Shown here: positions 57,601-64,000 of the stretch, in pieces
Position numbering within the stretch: the first letter of the stretch is position 1
Layout: every line of letters begins with the position of its first letter
NCBI RefSeq assembly: GCF_030546805.1
Contig: NZ_JAUOPC010000013.1
Coordinates: 124,001 to 188,000, forward strand
Reading direction: 5' to 3'
Length of the DNA stretch: 64,000 nucleotides
Source: Cyclobacterium sp. 1_MG-2023
Lineage (GTDB): Bacteria > Bacteroidota > Bacteroidia > Cytophagales > Cyclobacteriaceae
Translations under genes and position numbers: made by a program
Notes under the pieces: model-generated
The model's database searches: none
What the model was told of the DNA's origin: nothing
The model's input: only the letters and a program-made list of their open reading frames with translations

Positions 57601-57791
57601 ACCCCTTCTTCCATTTCTTGTGGAGATGCTCCGGGATAATTGATAGTAATGTCTATAAACTTAGAATCCTGCAAAGGAAAGAAGCTGGATTTTAAGGATA
57701 ACATCCCAAATGTACCGAGCACCACTACCGCCAGGATAATGACATTCACTGCCACAGGGAATTTTATAAAATGTGTTATAATCGATTTCAT
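54630..57791 (-). CDS. RND efflux pump inner-membrane transporter (AcrB/HAE1 type)
   Basis: 1053 residues, the usual length for the family, with about 12 TM segments and two large periplasmic loops. Characteristic segments are NYPGASPQEMEEGVVLKIED near the N-terminus, the TM4 proton-relay region FGMIIVIGILVDDGIVIAEN with its Asp pair, and GIVVNDGLVLISKFNNF in the second half. Proton-driven export of hydrophobic compounds is expected; the substrate is not known. It lies between the adaptor and the TolC-like genes on the same strand, 57 bases after the adaptor stop codon. Confidence 0.94.
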   Translation of the reverse strand: MKSIITHFIKFPVAVNVIILAVVVLGTFGMLSLKSSFFPLQDSKFIDITINYPGASPQEMEEGVVLKIEDNLRGIVGIDRFTSASSENTASISIEAIKGYDIDILLADVKNAVDKVPSFPAEMEPPVVAKNENLNVSIELALSGENIPLKTLKTIGREIENDLRGIDGISQLTIAGYPDEEITVSVNEEVLRSYNLTFSDVANAVANNNILVTGGAIKTEAEDYLIRVNNRSYYGKELNNIILKTEENGAIVTLEDVAVTEDVWSETPDRGYFNNQPSISFTISTTNNEDLIEAAEKATIYANEFNETHNNIQLSITNDRSQIVVERTELLLVNGIQGIALVLFFLSLFLRPRLAAWVAFGIPVSFMGMFMMASYFDITINVLSLFGMIIVIGILVDDGIVIAENIFYHHEQGKSRVQAAIDGTMEVLPAITSAILTTLVAFSTFFYLDGRLGEFFGEVSIVVILTLAFSLFEALVILPAHVAHSKALSNDQKEYWFNTKATTFLNFLRNKFYSPVLHFCMENKVLGFSILIALFVITTGAIQGGIIRTTFFPVIASDQVNVTLKMPQGINPSVTDSIITQIENVAIEVNKEYTAKQSGGAQVFQSIIKRIGPGTANASLKINLLPGEDRDFTASEIAGSIAQAAGEHPSAESLTFDAGSSFGGKPVSVSLLSYNIEELKAAKLELKEKIKENSLLRDISDNDPAGINEINIELKDKAYVLGFTLNDVIGQVRAGFNGLQVQRFQRGQDEIIVWVRYEREGRSSILNLDNMHIVSASGNRVPLSEIATYYIARGEITINHLDGKREIKVEADLKDPKDSSSDIITDIRENVMPEIMAKYPTVSALYEGQNREAGKVTASASKVFPIIIFLILVIIAFTFRSYMQPILLLVMIPFSLIGVAWGHWLHDFPINMLSLLGIIALIGIVVNDGLVLISKFNNFLQDGLDFDEALIQAGKSRFRAIFLTSVTTIAGLSPLILEKSRQAQFLIPMAIAIAYGIAIATVLTLIMLPMLLSVGNALKVYSIWLWEGIKPSKESVEPAVEELHENEESTQNA

Positions 57792-57847
57792 TATTTATCT
57801 AGTGAATGGTGAAAAACTGTATGAAAAATGCAAAACAGAAATCACCG

Positions 57848-58966
57848 TTATTGCTCCTCGTAGATACTTACTTTCATGCCGGGGTAAGCTCCCGTAGGCA
57901 ACTTTGAAAGCACCTTCTCACCATCTTTTAACCCGCTTATCACCACAGACTTTTCCTTATAAAACAAAGGTTCAATTGTCTTCTGAACGAGTATTGAATC
58001 CTCAACCACAAATACTTGATTCTTATCAAATACCACACTTCTGCTCAATTCATATGCATTTTCCACCTCCGTGGCCATGATATTTGTTTTCACATACATG
58101 CCTTCTTCCAAGCCTTTTCCAGTGACTTGTACAAATACGTTGGTAGTTTGGGTTTCACTGTTAACCAATCTGTTGATTCTTACAATTTCTCCAACCCATT
58201 TTTTTGAATCATTATTTGTAGAGGTAACGGTTACCTTTTGACCAATCTCTAAAAAATCAATCATGCTAGCACTCACAGGTGCTTCAATTTCAAAAACTGT
58301 AGGCTGAATAAATTCTCCCAACTTTTGTCCGGGCCTAATCAAAGAGCCCGGGGTTACCAAAGCTTCCACCAATACCCCATCAAAAGGTGCCATAATATTG
58401 TATTTGGCCAATGTCAACTCCATATTCCTGACATTGTAATAGGTAGAATAAATAGTCCGACCGGTAATAAACATCTTTTCCTGATTGGATTCAGGTTCCG
58501 GAAGTGATGGCAAGGGTTTATTTACATCGATTTGACCTAGGAAATCATTCCATTTTTCAAAAGACGTGGAGTAGTCTAAACGGAGATCAGCAAGTGCTGA
58601 AGTCACCAAATTCTGAAGACTACTTTTCTGAGACATCAAACTGGCACGGTAAACATCCGATTCTATAGCAACCAAAGGTTTTCCTTTTTTGTAGAAAGCC
58701 CCCTCCTTAAAACTACCTATAGGAGATGTCATCACGCCTTGCACTTCTGCGTAAAGCTCAACCCTATTCTTGGCCTCCAAACTTCCGGTAGCTGTAAAGT
58801 CTAAGGGTATAGTGGAATTTTTAATGGTTTCAGCAAACACGGTAGCTGTGGAAATTCCTTTATTTTTTAATGGTGGCTTTTTGCTTTCTTTAAGAATATT
58901 AGACAAGGTAAACCCGCCAAACAAAACCGCAATACTTACGCCAATAATGATTAGTTTTCTTTTCAT
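57848..58966 (-). CDS. RND periplasmic adaptor (HlyD/MFP family)
   Basis: Links the inner-membrane RND transporter to the TolC-like channel. 372 residues from ATG 58966, 5 bases after the MarR stop codon; GTG 58972 would overlap that codon. The N-terminal TM anchor is LIIIGVSIAVLFGGF. The lipoyl-like part is seen in GSLEAKNRVELYAEVQGVMT and YNIMAPFDGVLVEALVTPGSLIRPGQKLGEF, followed by the beta-barrel (VFEIEAPVSASMIDFLEIGQKV). The hairpin is of moderate length. Confidence 0.92.
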   Translation of the reverse strand: MKRKLIIIGVSIAVLFGGFTLSNILKESKKPPLKNKGISTATVFAETIKNSTIPLDFTATGSLEAKNRVELYAEVQGVMTSPIGSFKEGAFYKKGKPLVAIESDVYRASLMSQKSSLQNLVTSALADLRLDYSTSFEKWNDFLGQIDVNKPLPSLPEPESNQEKMFITGRTIYSTYYNVRNMELTLAKYNIMAPFDGVLVEALVTPGSLIRPGQKLGEFIQPTVFEIEAPVSASMIDFLEIGQKVTVTSTNNDSKKWVGEIVRINRLVNSETQTTNVFVQVTGKGLEEGMYVKTNIMATEVENAYELSRSVVFDKNQVFVVEDSILVQKTIEPLFYKEKSVVISGLKDGEKVLSKLPTGAYPGMKVSIYEEQ

Positions 58967-58971
58967 ATACA

Positions 58972-59445
58972 CTAGTTGCTATTGCAACCACTTTTTAGAT
59001 TCTCAATATTTTTTTTAATTTTATCTAAAGTTCTTGCCGTTTGTTCAAGCTCCTCCGCCGGTATATTTTCCTGGATTTGTAATACCAGTTTTCTAAAGAT
59101 CGGAACAGTATTCTGAAACACCAGCTCCCCGTGTTTGGTCAAATGAACCAAATTAATTCGCTTATCCGTTGCAGAAGGGATTCTCGCTACAAGATTTTTC
59201 TTTTCCAAAGTATTAATAAATCTGGCCAATGAAGCTTTGTCTCTTTCTGTAATAAACGCCAAATCATTCTGAGGTAAAGGCCCCCTCATAGACAATGCTT
59301 TCAATACAAGCATCTGCTTTTTTGTCAAATCAACACCGGCTTCTTTTAGGTTAGTATTAATGAAAATATCTACCCACTTCATCGTCTTTCCTAACCAGGG
59401 TAAAATACCATATTCATTAATATAGGGCTTACAATCCTTATCCAT
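58972..59445 (-). CDS. MarR-family transcriptional regulator
   Basis: 157 residues from ATG 59445; an in-frame TTG at 59454 lies at or before the predicted transcription start. The winged helix is at about 50-110 (LTKKQMLVLKALSMRGPLPQNDLAFIT, then RDKASLARFINTLEKKNLVAR and the wing PSATDKRINLVHLT). The flanking helices form the dimer. It heads the adaptor-RND-TolC operon and should repress it. A perfect palindrome overlaps its promoter. The ligand is not known. Confidence 0.93.
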   Translation of the reverse strand: MDKDCKPYINEYGILPWLGKTMKWVDIFINTNLKEAGVDLTKKQMLVLKALSMRGPLPQNDLAFITERDKASLARFINTLEKKNLVARIPSATDKRINLVHLTKHGELVFQNTVPIFRKLVLQIQENIPAEELEQTARTLDKIKKNIENLKSGCNSN

Positions 59446-59462
59446 TTCTATCAATTTTGGAG

Positions 59463-59492
59463 CAAATATAAGTAGGATGATTGCATATGCAA
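59463..59492 (-). promoter_or_regulatory. marR operon promoter with palindromic operator
   Basis: On the minus strand, TTG (59490-59492) and TATATTTG (59463-59470) are 19 bp apart and match the Bacteroidota -33/-7 consensus. The perfect palindrome TTGCATATGCAA (59481-59492) covers the -33 element. A bound MarR dimer there would block the polymerase, giving autoregulation of the whole efflux operon. Confidence 0.7.
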
Positions 59493-59701
59493 CTATTCAA
59501 ATGTTAAAAAATATAAAAATTACCCAATGAATTTAAAGGCGAACCAACAACCTGAAATCATTAGTTTTATAGAGATGTATTTTAGTAGGTGAAAAGTCTA
59601 AACTAGATCAACCCTGTAGTTTAGCCTTCAGATTAAAAACCCATACAAAAAAAAACTCAAGGCAGTTCGAAAAATCCACCAATCCGGTGACATTAATTAT
59701 G

Positions 59702-59727
59702 AAAAAAGGCTAAAATAAATTTAGCCT
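59702..59727 (-). terminator. Terminator after the mscS-type gene
   Basis: AGGCTAAA (59707-59714) and TTTAGCCT (59720-59727) form a perfect 8-bp stem with a five-base loop; on the minus strand it is followed by a run of T. Confidence 0.7.
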
Positions 59728-59825
59728 CCCCATAAATGATAATTGAAATCCTTAGAACGGTAAAGCAACATTAAACAATTACTCCAGTACACGGACCTAA
59801 GTGAAAACCTTAGTTCCAACTATTC

Positions 59826-60764
59826 CTATTGCTCTCCTTTCGGCTTATCTTGGCGCTGATCACTTATATTGGCTTGAATTTTTTCTTGGGGAAAAACTTC
59901 ATTCAATTTTTCACCACCTTTGATACCAAAGTCCAGGGTACGGATTGGGAATGGAATCATGATATCTTCCTTATCAAATGCTTTTTTAATGGCAATAATA
60001 GCTTCACTTTGACTCTTCAGAAACTCCAATTGACTTTTAAAGGCCACCCAAATCATTATTCTAAAATCAATAGAGCTACTTCCAAAGGCCAAATAAACAA
60101 GGTCAATGTCTTTATTTTTATTAATATTGGGAATGTTTTCTACTGCCCCAATAGCAATATCTCTCACCCGCTCCAAATCCTCCCCATAGGATACGCCAAC
60201 ATTTAAATCTATTCTTTTATAAGTGTTCTCGGAATCGTTTACCAAAGGGTTCTGAAACAACATCTTGTTAGGAATAATAACCTCCTGCCCTTGGAATGAG
60301 GTCAGCTCTGTGGTTCGTATGCCAATATGTTTAATAATACCACTGTATCCTTCACAATGAATAACCTGTCCAATTTTAAATGGGCGCTTTATGGCCATGA
60401 AGAAGCCGGCAATAAAATTGGTAGCAATGTCCTGAAAAGCAAAACCTAAAGCCAAACCAATAATACCTGCCCCGGCAAGCAAGGAAGAAACCGTCTTGTC
60501 AAGGTTAAGAAAACTTAAGGCGGTAAAAACTCCTATTGTGATTACAATAATATAGATGACTTTTGATATTATGGAAGAAAGCGAATTATTCTTTATTGCC
60601 TTATTCAGAAATCTATCGCTTATATTTTTGACTAACCTGGCGACTAACACAAATGCGATAAGAACCAAAACTGCTACCACAAAATTTGGCAACATTTTAA
60701 CCATAAGCTCTAACCATCCAACTAATTTTTGAGTAAGGATATCGTAATACTTATTAATTTCCAT
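59826..60764 (-). CDS. Small-conductance mechanosensitive channel (MscS family)
   Basis: 312 residues. Three TM segments fill the first 120 residues (FVVAVLVLIAFVLVARLV, IISKVIYIIVITIGVFTALSFL and the pore-lining helix SLLAGAGIIGLALGFAFQD). The MscS beta domain follows (IKRPFKIGQVIHCEGYSGII, IGIRTTELTSFQGQEVIIPN), then the C-terminal alpha-beta domain with VSYGEDLERVRDIAIGAVEN. The channel releases solutes on hypo-osmotic shock. Monocistronic, to judge from the flanking gaps. Confidence 0.92.
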   Translation of the reverse strand: MEINKYYDILTQKLVGWLELMVKMLPNFVVAVLVLIAFVLVARLVKNISDRFLNKAIKNNSLSSIISKVIYIIVITIGVFTALSFLNLDKTVSSLLAGAGIIGLALGFAFQDIATNFIAGFFMAIKRPFKIGQVIHCEGYSGIIKHIGIRTTELTSFQGQEVIIPNKMLFQNPLVNDSENTYKRIDLNVGVSYGEDLERVRDIAIGAVENIPNINKNKDIDLVYLAFGSSSIDFRIMIWVAFKSQLEFLKSQSEAIIAIKKAFDKEDIMIPFPIRTLDFGIKGGEKLNEVFPQEKIQANISDQRQDKPKGEQ

Positions 60765-61085
60765 AATATTCTAAATTCAGTTATCTAATCAATCTAAATC
60801 ATCTTACTCCAATTAGGTTGAAGCTTACTATAGCCTTATCATTAAGGAACCTACCAATTAACCTATTATATAAAAAATTGTTTTAAACTATTTGACACAA
60901 CATCAAGTCAATCAGTTGAGAAAACTCAATATTTTATTTTACTATAAAATTAAACTTAATCTCGGCACATTTAATATTAAGCAAAGCCTTACCATTCATA
61001 GCGCCTATTTCTTACCCCAACGATTCAGCCCCATATATATGCTTTGTTTCCTATACAGCAAAGGCCAAACTACTTAAAATAGAAT
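60765..61085. other. Intergenic region without recognised elements
   Basis: About 320 AT-rich bases between mscS-like and lipocalin genes on the minus strand. It holds the mscS promoter. A 61-codon frame on the plus strand (60892-61077) lacks protein-like features. Confidence 0.4.
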
Positions 61086-61625
61086 TTATTTTATTTTGCC
61101 ATGGCTTATCCAAAGGAGCGCTGAAGTATCATAGCCTATATCCTCAGCCTTCTTCAGGTACTTGTTCTTGACATCCATAGGTATATCCGTCTCCCTTGAA
61201 AGTATCCATAAATATTTTAGACTTTTCCCGGCAACCAAAGCATATTGGTAGTCTTTGTCAATCGCTATCACATTATATCCGGAATAAAATGGTCCGAAAA
61301 ACGACACCTTAAGCTTCGCCACATCCTCATCCTCCACAAATTTGGCCTTTCCTATGGCTTGAGTCCATTCTTCTTTTTTTGTATTATAACCTCTGTTATC
61401 CACCTTAATCGTACCATTATCATTGATGGAATAGGTGGCTGTTGTATTGTTTAAGTTTTTTTCAAACTTGAAATCCATCCTAGCAATCTCATACCATTTA
61501 CCTAAATATTTTCCCTTCTCAAAGGGTTGTACTGCTTCGGCCCCTTGAGGTATCGTCGCACAAGAAGAAAGCCCCATTATGGATATTCCTGTGAATAGTA
61601 AGAAAATTAAAATTTGGTTTTTCAT
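61086..61625 (-). CDS. Lipocalin-family lipoprotein (Blc-like)
   Basis: Outer-membrane lipoprotein of 179 residues with a lipobox GLSSC (Cys22). The lipocalin signature is GKWYEIARMDFKFEK, followed by the strand NNTTATYSINDNGTIKVDN, a KAKFVEDEDVAKLKVSFFGPF block and YALVAGKSLKYLWILSRE, all features of the bacterial Blc group. It binds lipids or other hydrophobic molecules and is often induced by envelope stress. Monocistronic. Confidence 0.92.
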   Translation of the reverse strand: MKNQILIFLLFTGISIMGLSSCATIPQGAEAVQPFEKGKYLGKWYEIARMDFKFEKNLNNTTATYSINDNGTIKVDNRGYNTKKEEWTQAIGKAKFVEDEDVAKLKVSFFGPFYSGYNVIAIDKDYQYALVAGKSLKYLWILSRETDIPMDVKNKYLKKAEDIGYDTSALLWISHGKIK

Positions 61626-61984
61626 GGAGTTAATGCTGTTTAGAAAATATTTTAACTACTTAAACAAATGTTGTGCCTGTATTTCTATATTCTATAAAAA
61701 ATCTTGGGTAGGGTAATCCAAATGTTGTTATTACCTCAGTATTTCAGAAAAAAATTCACTGAAACTATCACTATGGATACCATTCTTTTCTAGCGAAAAT
61801 GTACCGCAAAGCCTCCAAAAACAGGAGCAAGATCTATAATTAAACACCTAATAATTTTGATTATTATAATTTGAAGTTTCTCTGAATAGTTTTTAACATC
61901 ATTTTTTTGAATATAAAATCCCGAGCATGAATAATTTTTCAAGAAACTTTATATATTCGCACAAACTTTTGAAAGCCAGGTTTT
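61626..61984. other. Intergenic region between divergent lipocalin and ppx/gppA genes
   Basis: About 360 AT-rich bases, containing the two outward promoters. A TATATTCG sequence near 61950 resembles a -7 box for the phosphatase gene, but no paired -33 box was settled. Confidence 0.4.
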
Positions 61985-62950
61985 ATGAAAAAAAAGGCGG
62001 CAGTCATCGACATGGGCACCAATACCTTTCATCTGCTAATGATAGCATTTGACAACGATGGATTTGAGGTAATCTACCAAGAAAAGGTTCCTGTGAAAAT
62101 CGGTCAAGGAGGCATCAATCAAAACATCATTCTTCCGGAAGCTGAAAAACGCGGATTGCACACCCTTGAGCATTTTCACAACCTCATTATAGGGGAAGGC
62201 ATCTCCCAAATTTTCGCTTTTGCCACCAGTGCGGTAAGGAATGCTGACAATGGTTTTTCTTTTATCCGGAAAATTAAACAACAAACCGGAATAGATGCAC
62301 AAATCATAGACGGAGAGCGGGAGGCTGAGTTGATTTACAAAGGTATCCGGTTAAGTGCTTGTCTAAACGCAGAAAATGCCCTGATGATGGATATTGGTGG
62401 AGGTTCTGTTGAATTTATTATTGGGAATACCCATGAAATTCATTGGAAAGGCAGTTTTGAAATAGGTGGCCAAAGGTTATTGGACTTGTTTCATTACCAT
62501 GATCCAATTCTCCCTGAAGAGGTAGAAAAACTATCCATCTACCTATCAGAAAAGTTAGCTCCTCTTATAGAAGCCATTAAAACACATGCTCCCAAACAAC
62601 TAATAGGAGCTTCCGGTACCTTTGATACTTTGACGGACATGTACCTAGCTTCGGAAGGAAAGAAAAAAGACAGAAAAACTATTCGTCATATATTACCTGT
62701 TTCATCCTTTGAAATCATTGCTTCAGACCTCCTGCTACTTGACAAGGCTAAGCGACTAAAAATCCCCGGCATGATCCCCATGAGGGTAGATATGATTGTG
62801 GTGGCTTCCTGCCTGATTCGTTTCATCACACAATTTATTCCAACGAATCAATTGATTTGTTCAACTTACTCATTGAAAGAAGGTGCTGTCTCGGAAGCAA
62901 TGATCAAAACCGGAGAAATAAAAAGTACCAGCCTTTCGCCTACCCAATAA
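61985..62950 (+). CDS. Ppx/GppA phosphatase-family protein
   Basis: 321 residues of the exopolyphosphatase/guanosine pentaphosphatase family (actin-like ATPase fold). The phosphate-1 loop is AVIDMGTNTFHLLM, the middle segment AFATSAVRNADN with DGEREAELIYKG, the phosphate-2 loop MMDIGGGSVEF, and a late LIGASGTFDTL. The short length is that of single-module Bacteroidota members. It acts on polyphosphate or pppGpp in the cytosol; which of the two cannot be told. Followed after about 75 bases by the dehydrogenase gene. Confidence 0.9.
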   Translation: MKKKAAVIDMGTNTFHLLMIAFDNDGFEVIYQEKVPVKIGQGGINQNIILPEAEKRGLHTLEHFHNLIIGEGISQIFAFATSAVRNADNGFSFIRKIKQQTGIDAQIIDGEREAELIYKGIRLSACLNAENALMMDIGGGSVEFIIGNTHEIHWKGSFEIGGQRLLDLFHYHDPILPEEVEKLSIYLSEKLAPLIEAIKTHAPKQLIGASGTFDTLTDMYLASEGKKKDRKTIRHILPVSSFEIIASDLLLLDKAKRLKIPGMIPMRVDMIVVASCLIRFITQFIPTNQLICSTYSLKEGAVSEAMIKTGEIKSTSLSPTQ

Positions 62951-63025
62951 ATCAAGGAAGTTCTTCCATTAAGGCTTAACTTTTTGCATTTTTGCACCAT
63001 CGATCACCCAATTTCTCGTACAATA

Positions 63026-64000
63026 ATGAATTTCACCCACCAACAATTAGAAAAATTTACCATTGCCGTATTACAAAAAATAGGATGCTCCAAAGCTGAT
63101 GCAAAAACTGCCGCCTCCGTCTTGTTGTCCGCAGACTTAAGAGGAGTGGACTCCCATGGAGTTGCCCGATTGTCAGGATATGTTAGACTTTGGGAAGCAG
63201 GACGAATCAACCCTACACCTAATATTAGGGTAGTACACGAGACCCCAAGTACGGCTGTGGTGGATGGTGATGCAGGTTTAGGTTTGGTGGTTGCCCCCTT
63301 TGCCATGAAAGTGGCCATAGAAAAAGCCAAAACAGCCGGAACCGGATGGGTATCTGTAAAAAACTCCAATCATTACGGCATTGCGGGTGTGCATGCAATG
63401 GAAGCTTTGCAACACGACATGATCGGCATTTCACTAACGAATGCTAGTCCCTTGGTAAGCCCTACCTTTTCGAAAGAGCGTCTTTTGGGAACCAATCCCA
63501 TATCGGTAGCCATTCCTGCCAATGAGCAACCCCCATTTGTTTTGGACATGGCAACAACTACTGCCGCCAATGGCAAACTGGAAATCTTACAAAGGAAAAA
63601 AGAACAAGCTCCTGAAGGATGGATCCAAGACAAGCATGGGCAATCGACTAGGGATCCTTTAGGGGTGAAAGAAGGGGGTGCCCTTTTGCCCCTTGGTGGT
63701 GATAGAGAACATGGTTCTCAGAAAGGCTATGGATTGGGAGCGGTAGTAGATATCTTTTCTGCAGTACTTTCAGGTGCCAATTACGGCCCTTGGGTTCCCC
63801 CCTTCGTTGCATTTTTGGATCCTCACCCTAATCCAGTTGGAGAAGGTTTGGGCCATTTCTTTGGTGCAATGCGTGTGGATGCCTTCAGGCCTGCTGATGA
63901 TTTCAAACAACATATGGACAACTGGATCAGCCGGTTCCGAGAAGCTACACCGGTGGATGGTCAAGAGAAAGTATTGATCCCGGGAGATCCTGAAAGGGAA
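63026..64000 (+). CDS. Ldh2-family malate/L-lactate/ureidoglycolate-type dehydrogenase, 3' end cut
   Basis: The frame opens at ATG 63026 and runs past the right edge, giving 325 codons of a family usually about 340-365 long. Conserved elements of the NAD(P)-dependent Ldh_2 (MDH/LDH type 2) fold are the catalytic region ADLRGVDSHGVARL, GDAGLGLVVAPFAMKVAIEKAK, SNHYGIAG, GTNPISVAIPA, the FVLDMATTTAANGKLE block and GSQKGYGLGAVVDIFSAVLSGA. The substrate is not known; malate, lactate, ureidoglycolate and 2,3-diketogulonate are all used in the family. Confidence 0.92.
   Translation, partial: MNFTHQQLEKFTIAVLQKIGCSKADAKTAASVLLSADLRGVDSHGVARLSGYVRLWEAGRINPTPNIRVVHETPSTAVVDGDAGLGLVVAPFAMKVAIEKAKTAGTGWVSVKNSNHYGIAGVHAMEALQHDMIGISLTNASPLVSPTFSKERLLGTNPISVAIPANEQPPFVLDMATTTAANGKLEILQRKKEQAPEGWIQDKHGQSTRDPLGVKEGGALLPLGGDREHGSQKGYGLGAVVDIFSAVLSGANYGPWVPPFVAFLDPHPNPVGEGLGHFFGAMRVDAFRPADDFKQHMDNWISRFREATPVDGQEKVLIPGDPERE

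Larger units (their letters stand above)
59446..59825. other. Intergenic region holding the marR promoter and the mscS terminator
   Basis: About 380 bases. The right-to-left promoter with operator lies at 59463-59492 and a terminator at 59702-59727. The rest is AT-rich, with no coding frame or repeat of note. Confidence 0.55.

Noticed and set aside
60892-61077. 61-codon frame before the lipocalin gene
   Set aside because: No recognisable features and no plausible promoter; likely chance.
1-64000. CRISPR array, tRNA, rRNA, prophage or intact insertion sequence
   Set aside because: No regular spaced repeats, no cloverleaf sequence, no phage or transposase frames were found on either strand.

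Overview
The window reads as a stretch of chromosome from a Bacteroidota bacterium, most likely order Cytophagales, family Cyclobacteriaceae (inference). The grounds are three SusC/SusD pairs, FecI/FecR-type regulation, lipoprotein signals of the Bacteroidota kind, AT-rich DNA with weak or absent Shine-Dalgarno sites, and two promoters that fit the phylum consensus (TTG or TTTG, 19 bp, TAnnTTTG). No rRNA, tRNA, CRISPR array or intact transposase was seen.

Layout. 1-7751 is mostly housekeeping: a cut-off ispD, a DtxR-type metal regulator divergent from a ZIP transporter across a shared palindromic operator, a 2-hydroxyacid dehydrogenase, an M42 peptidase, a lipoprotein gene broken by one in-frame TGA, a class C beta-lactamase-like protein, a small membrane protein and an EthD-domain protein. 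7934-39956 is a large polysaccharide utilization locus (PUL). It holds a secreted DUF4185-like protein, an ECF sigma factor and FecR anti-sigma, an STN-bearing SusC with its SusD, a second SusC/SusD, a DUF1735-like surface lipoprotein, a strong terminator, then secreted enzymes: a beta-helix protein, a double PL9-type pectate-lyase-like protein, a second related beta-helix protein, a PcRGLX/YetA (PL26-like) protein, a multidomain SGNH hydrolase on the other strand, a Sde182-type nucleoside-hydrolase-like protein and a Tat-exported acetyl-xylan-esterase-like protein. A sulfatase lies a little further on (43520-45034). The enzyme set points to a pectin or rhamnogalacturonan-like, possibly sulfated and acylated, glycan (inference).

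40238-43229 holds an ECF sigma factor operon with two membrane proteins and a DUF6544-like protein. 45097-47857 holds an AlkX/YcaQ-type DNA glycosylase and an M56 (BlaR1-like) membrane peptidase without a BlaI partner. 48342-53043 is a third SusC/SusD pair with no enzymes beside it. 53273-59445 is a complete marR - adaptor - RND pump - TolC efflux operon whose promoter carries a perfect 12-bp palindrome. The right end has MscS, lipocalin, Ppx/GppA and a cut-off Ldh2-family dehydrogenase.

The most unusual signal is a dispersed, intergenic, imperfectly palindromic repeat of about 175-185 bp. Two near-complete copies lie in opposite orientation (37654-37829 and 40059-40241), a diverged one at 53137-53261, and a left-end fragment at 46411-46467. 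A long hairpin at 32896-32944 shares the core of its left end. Several copies abut or contain the 3' end of a gene.
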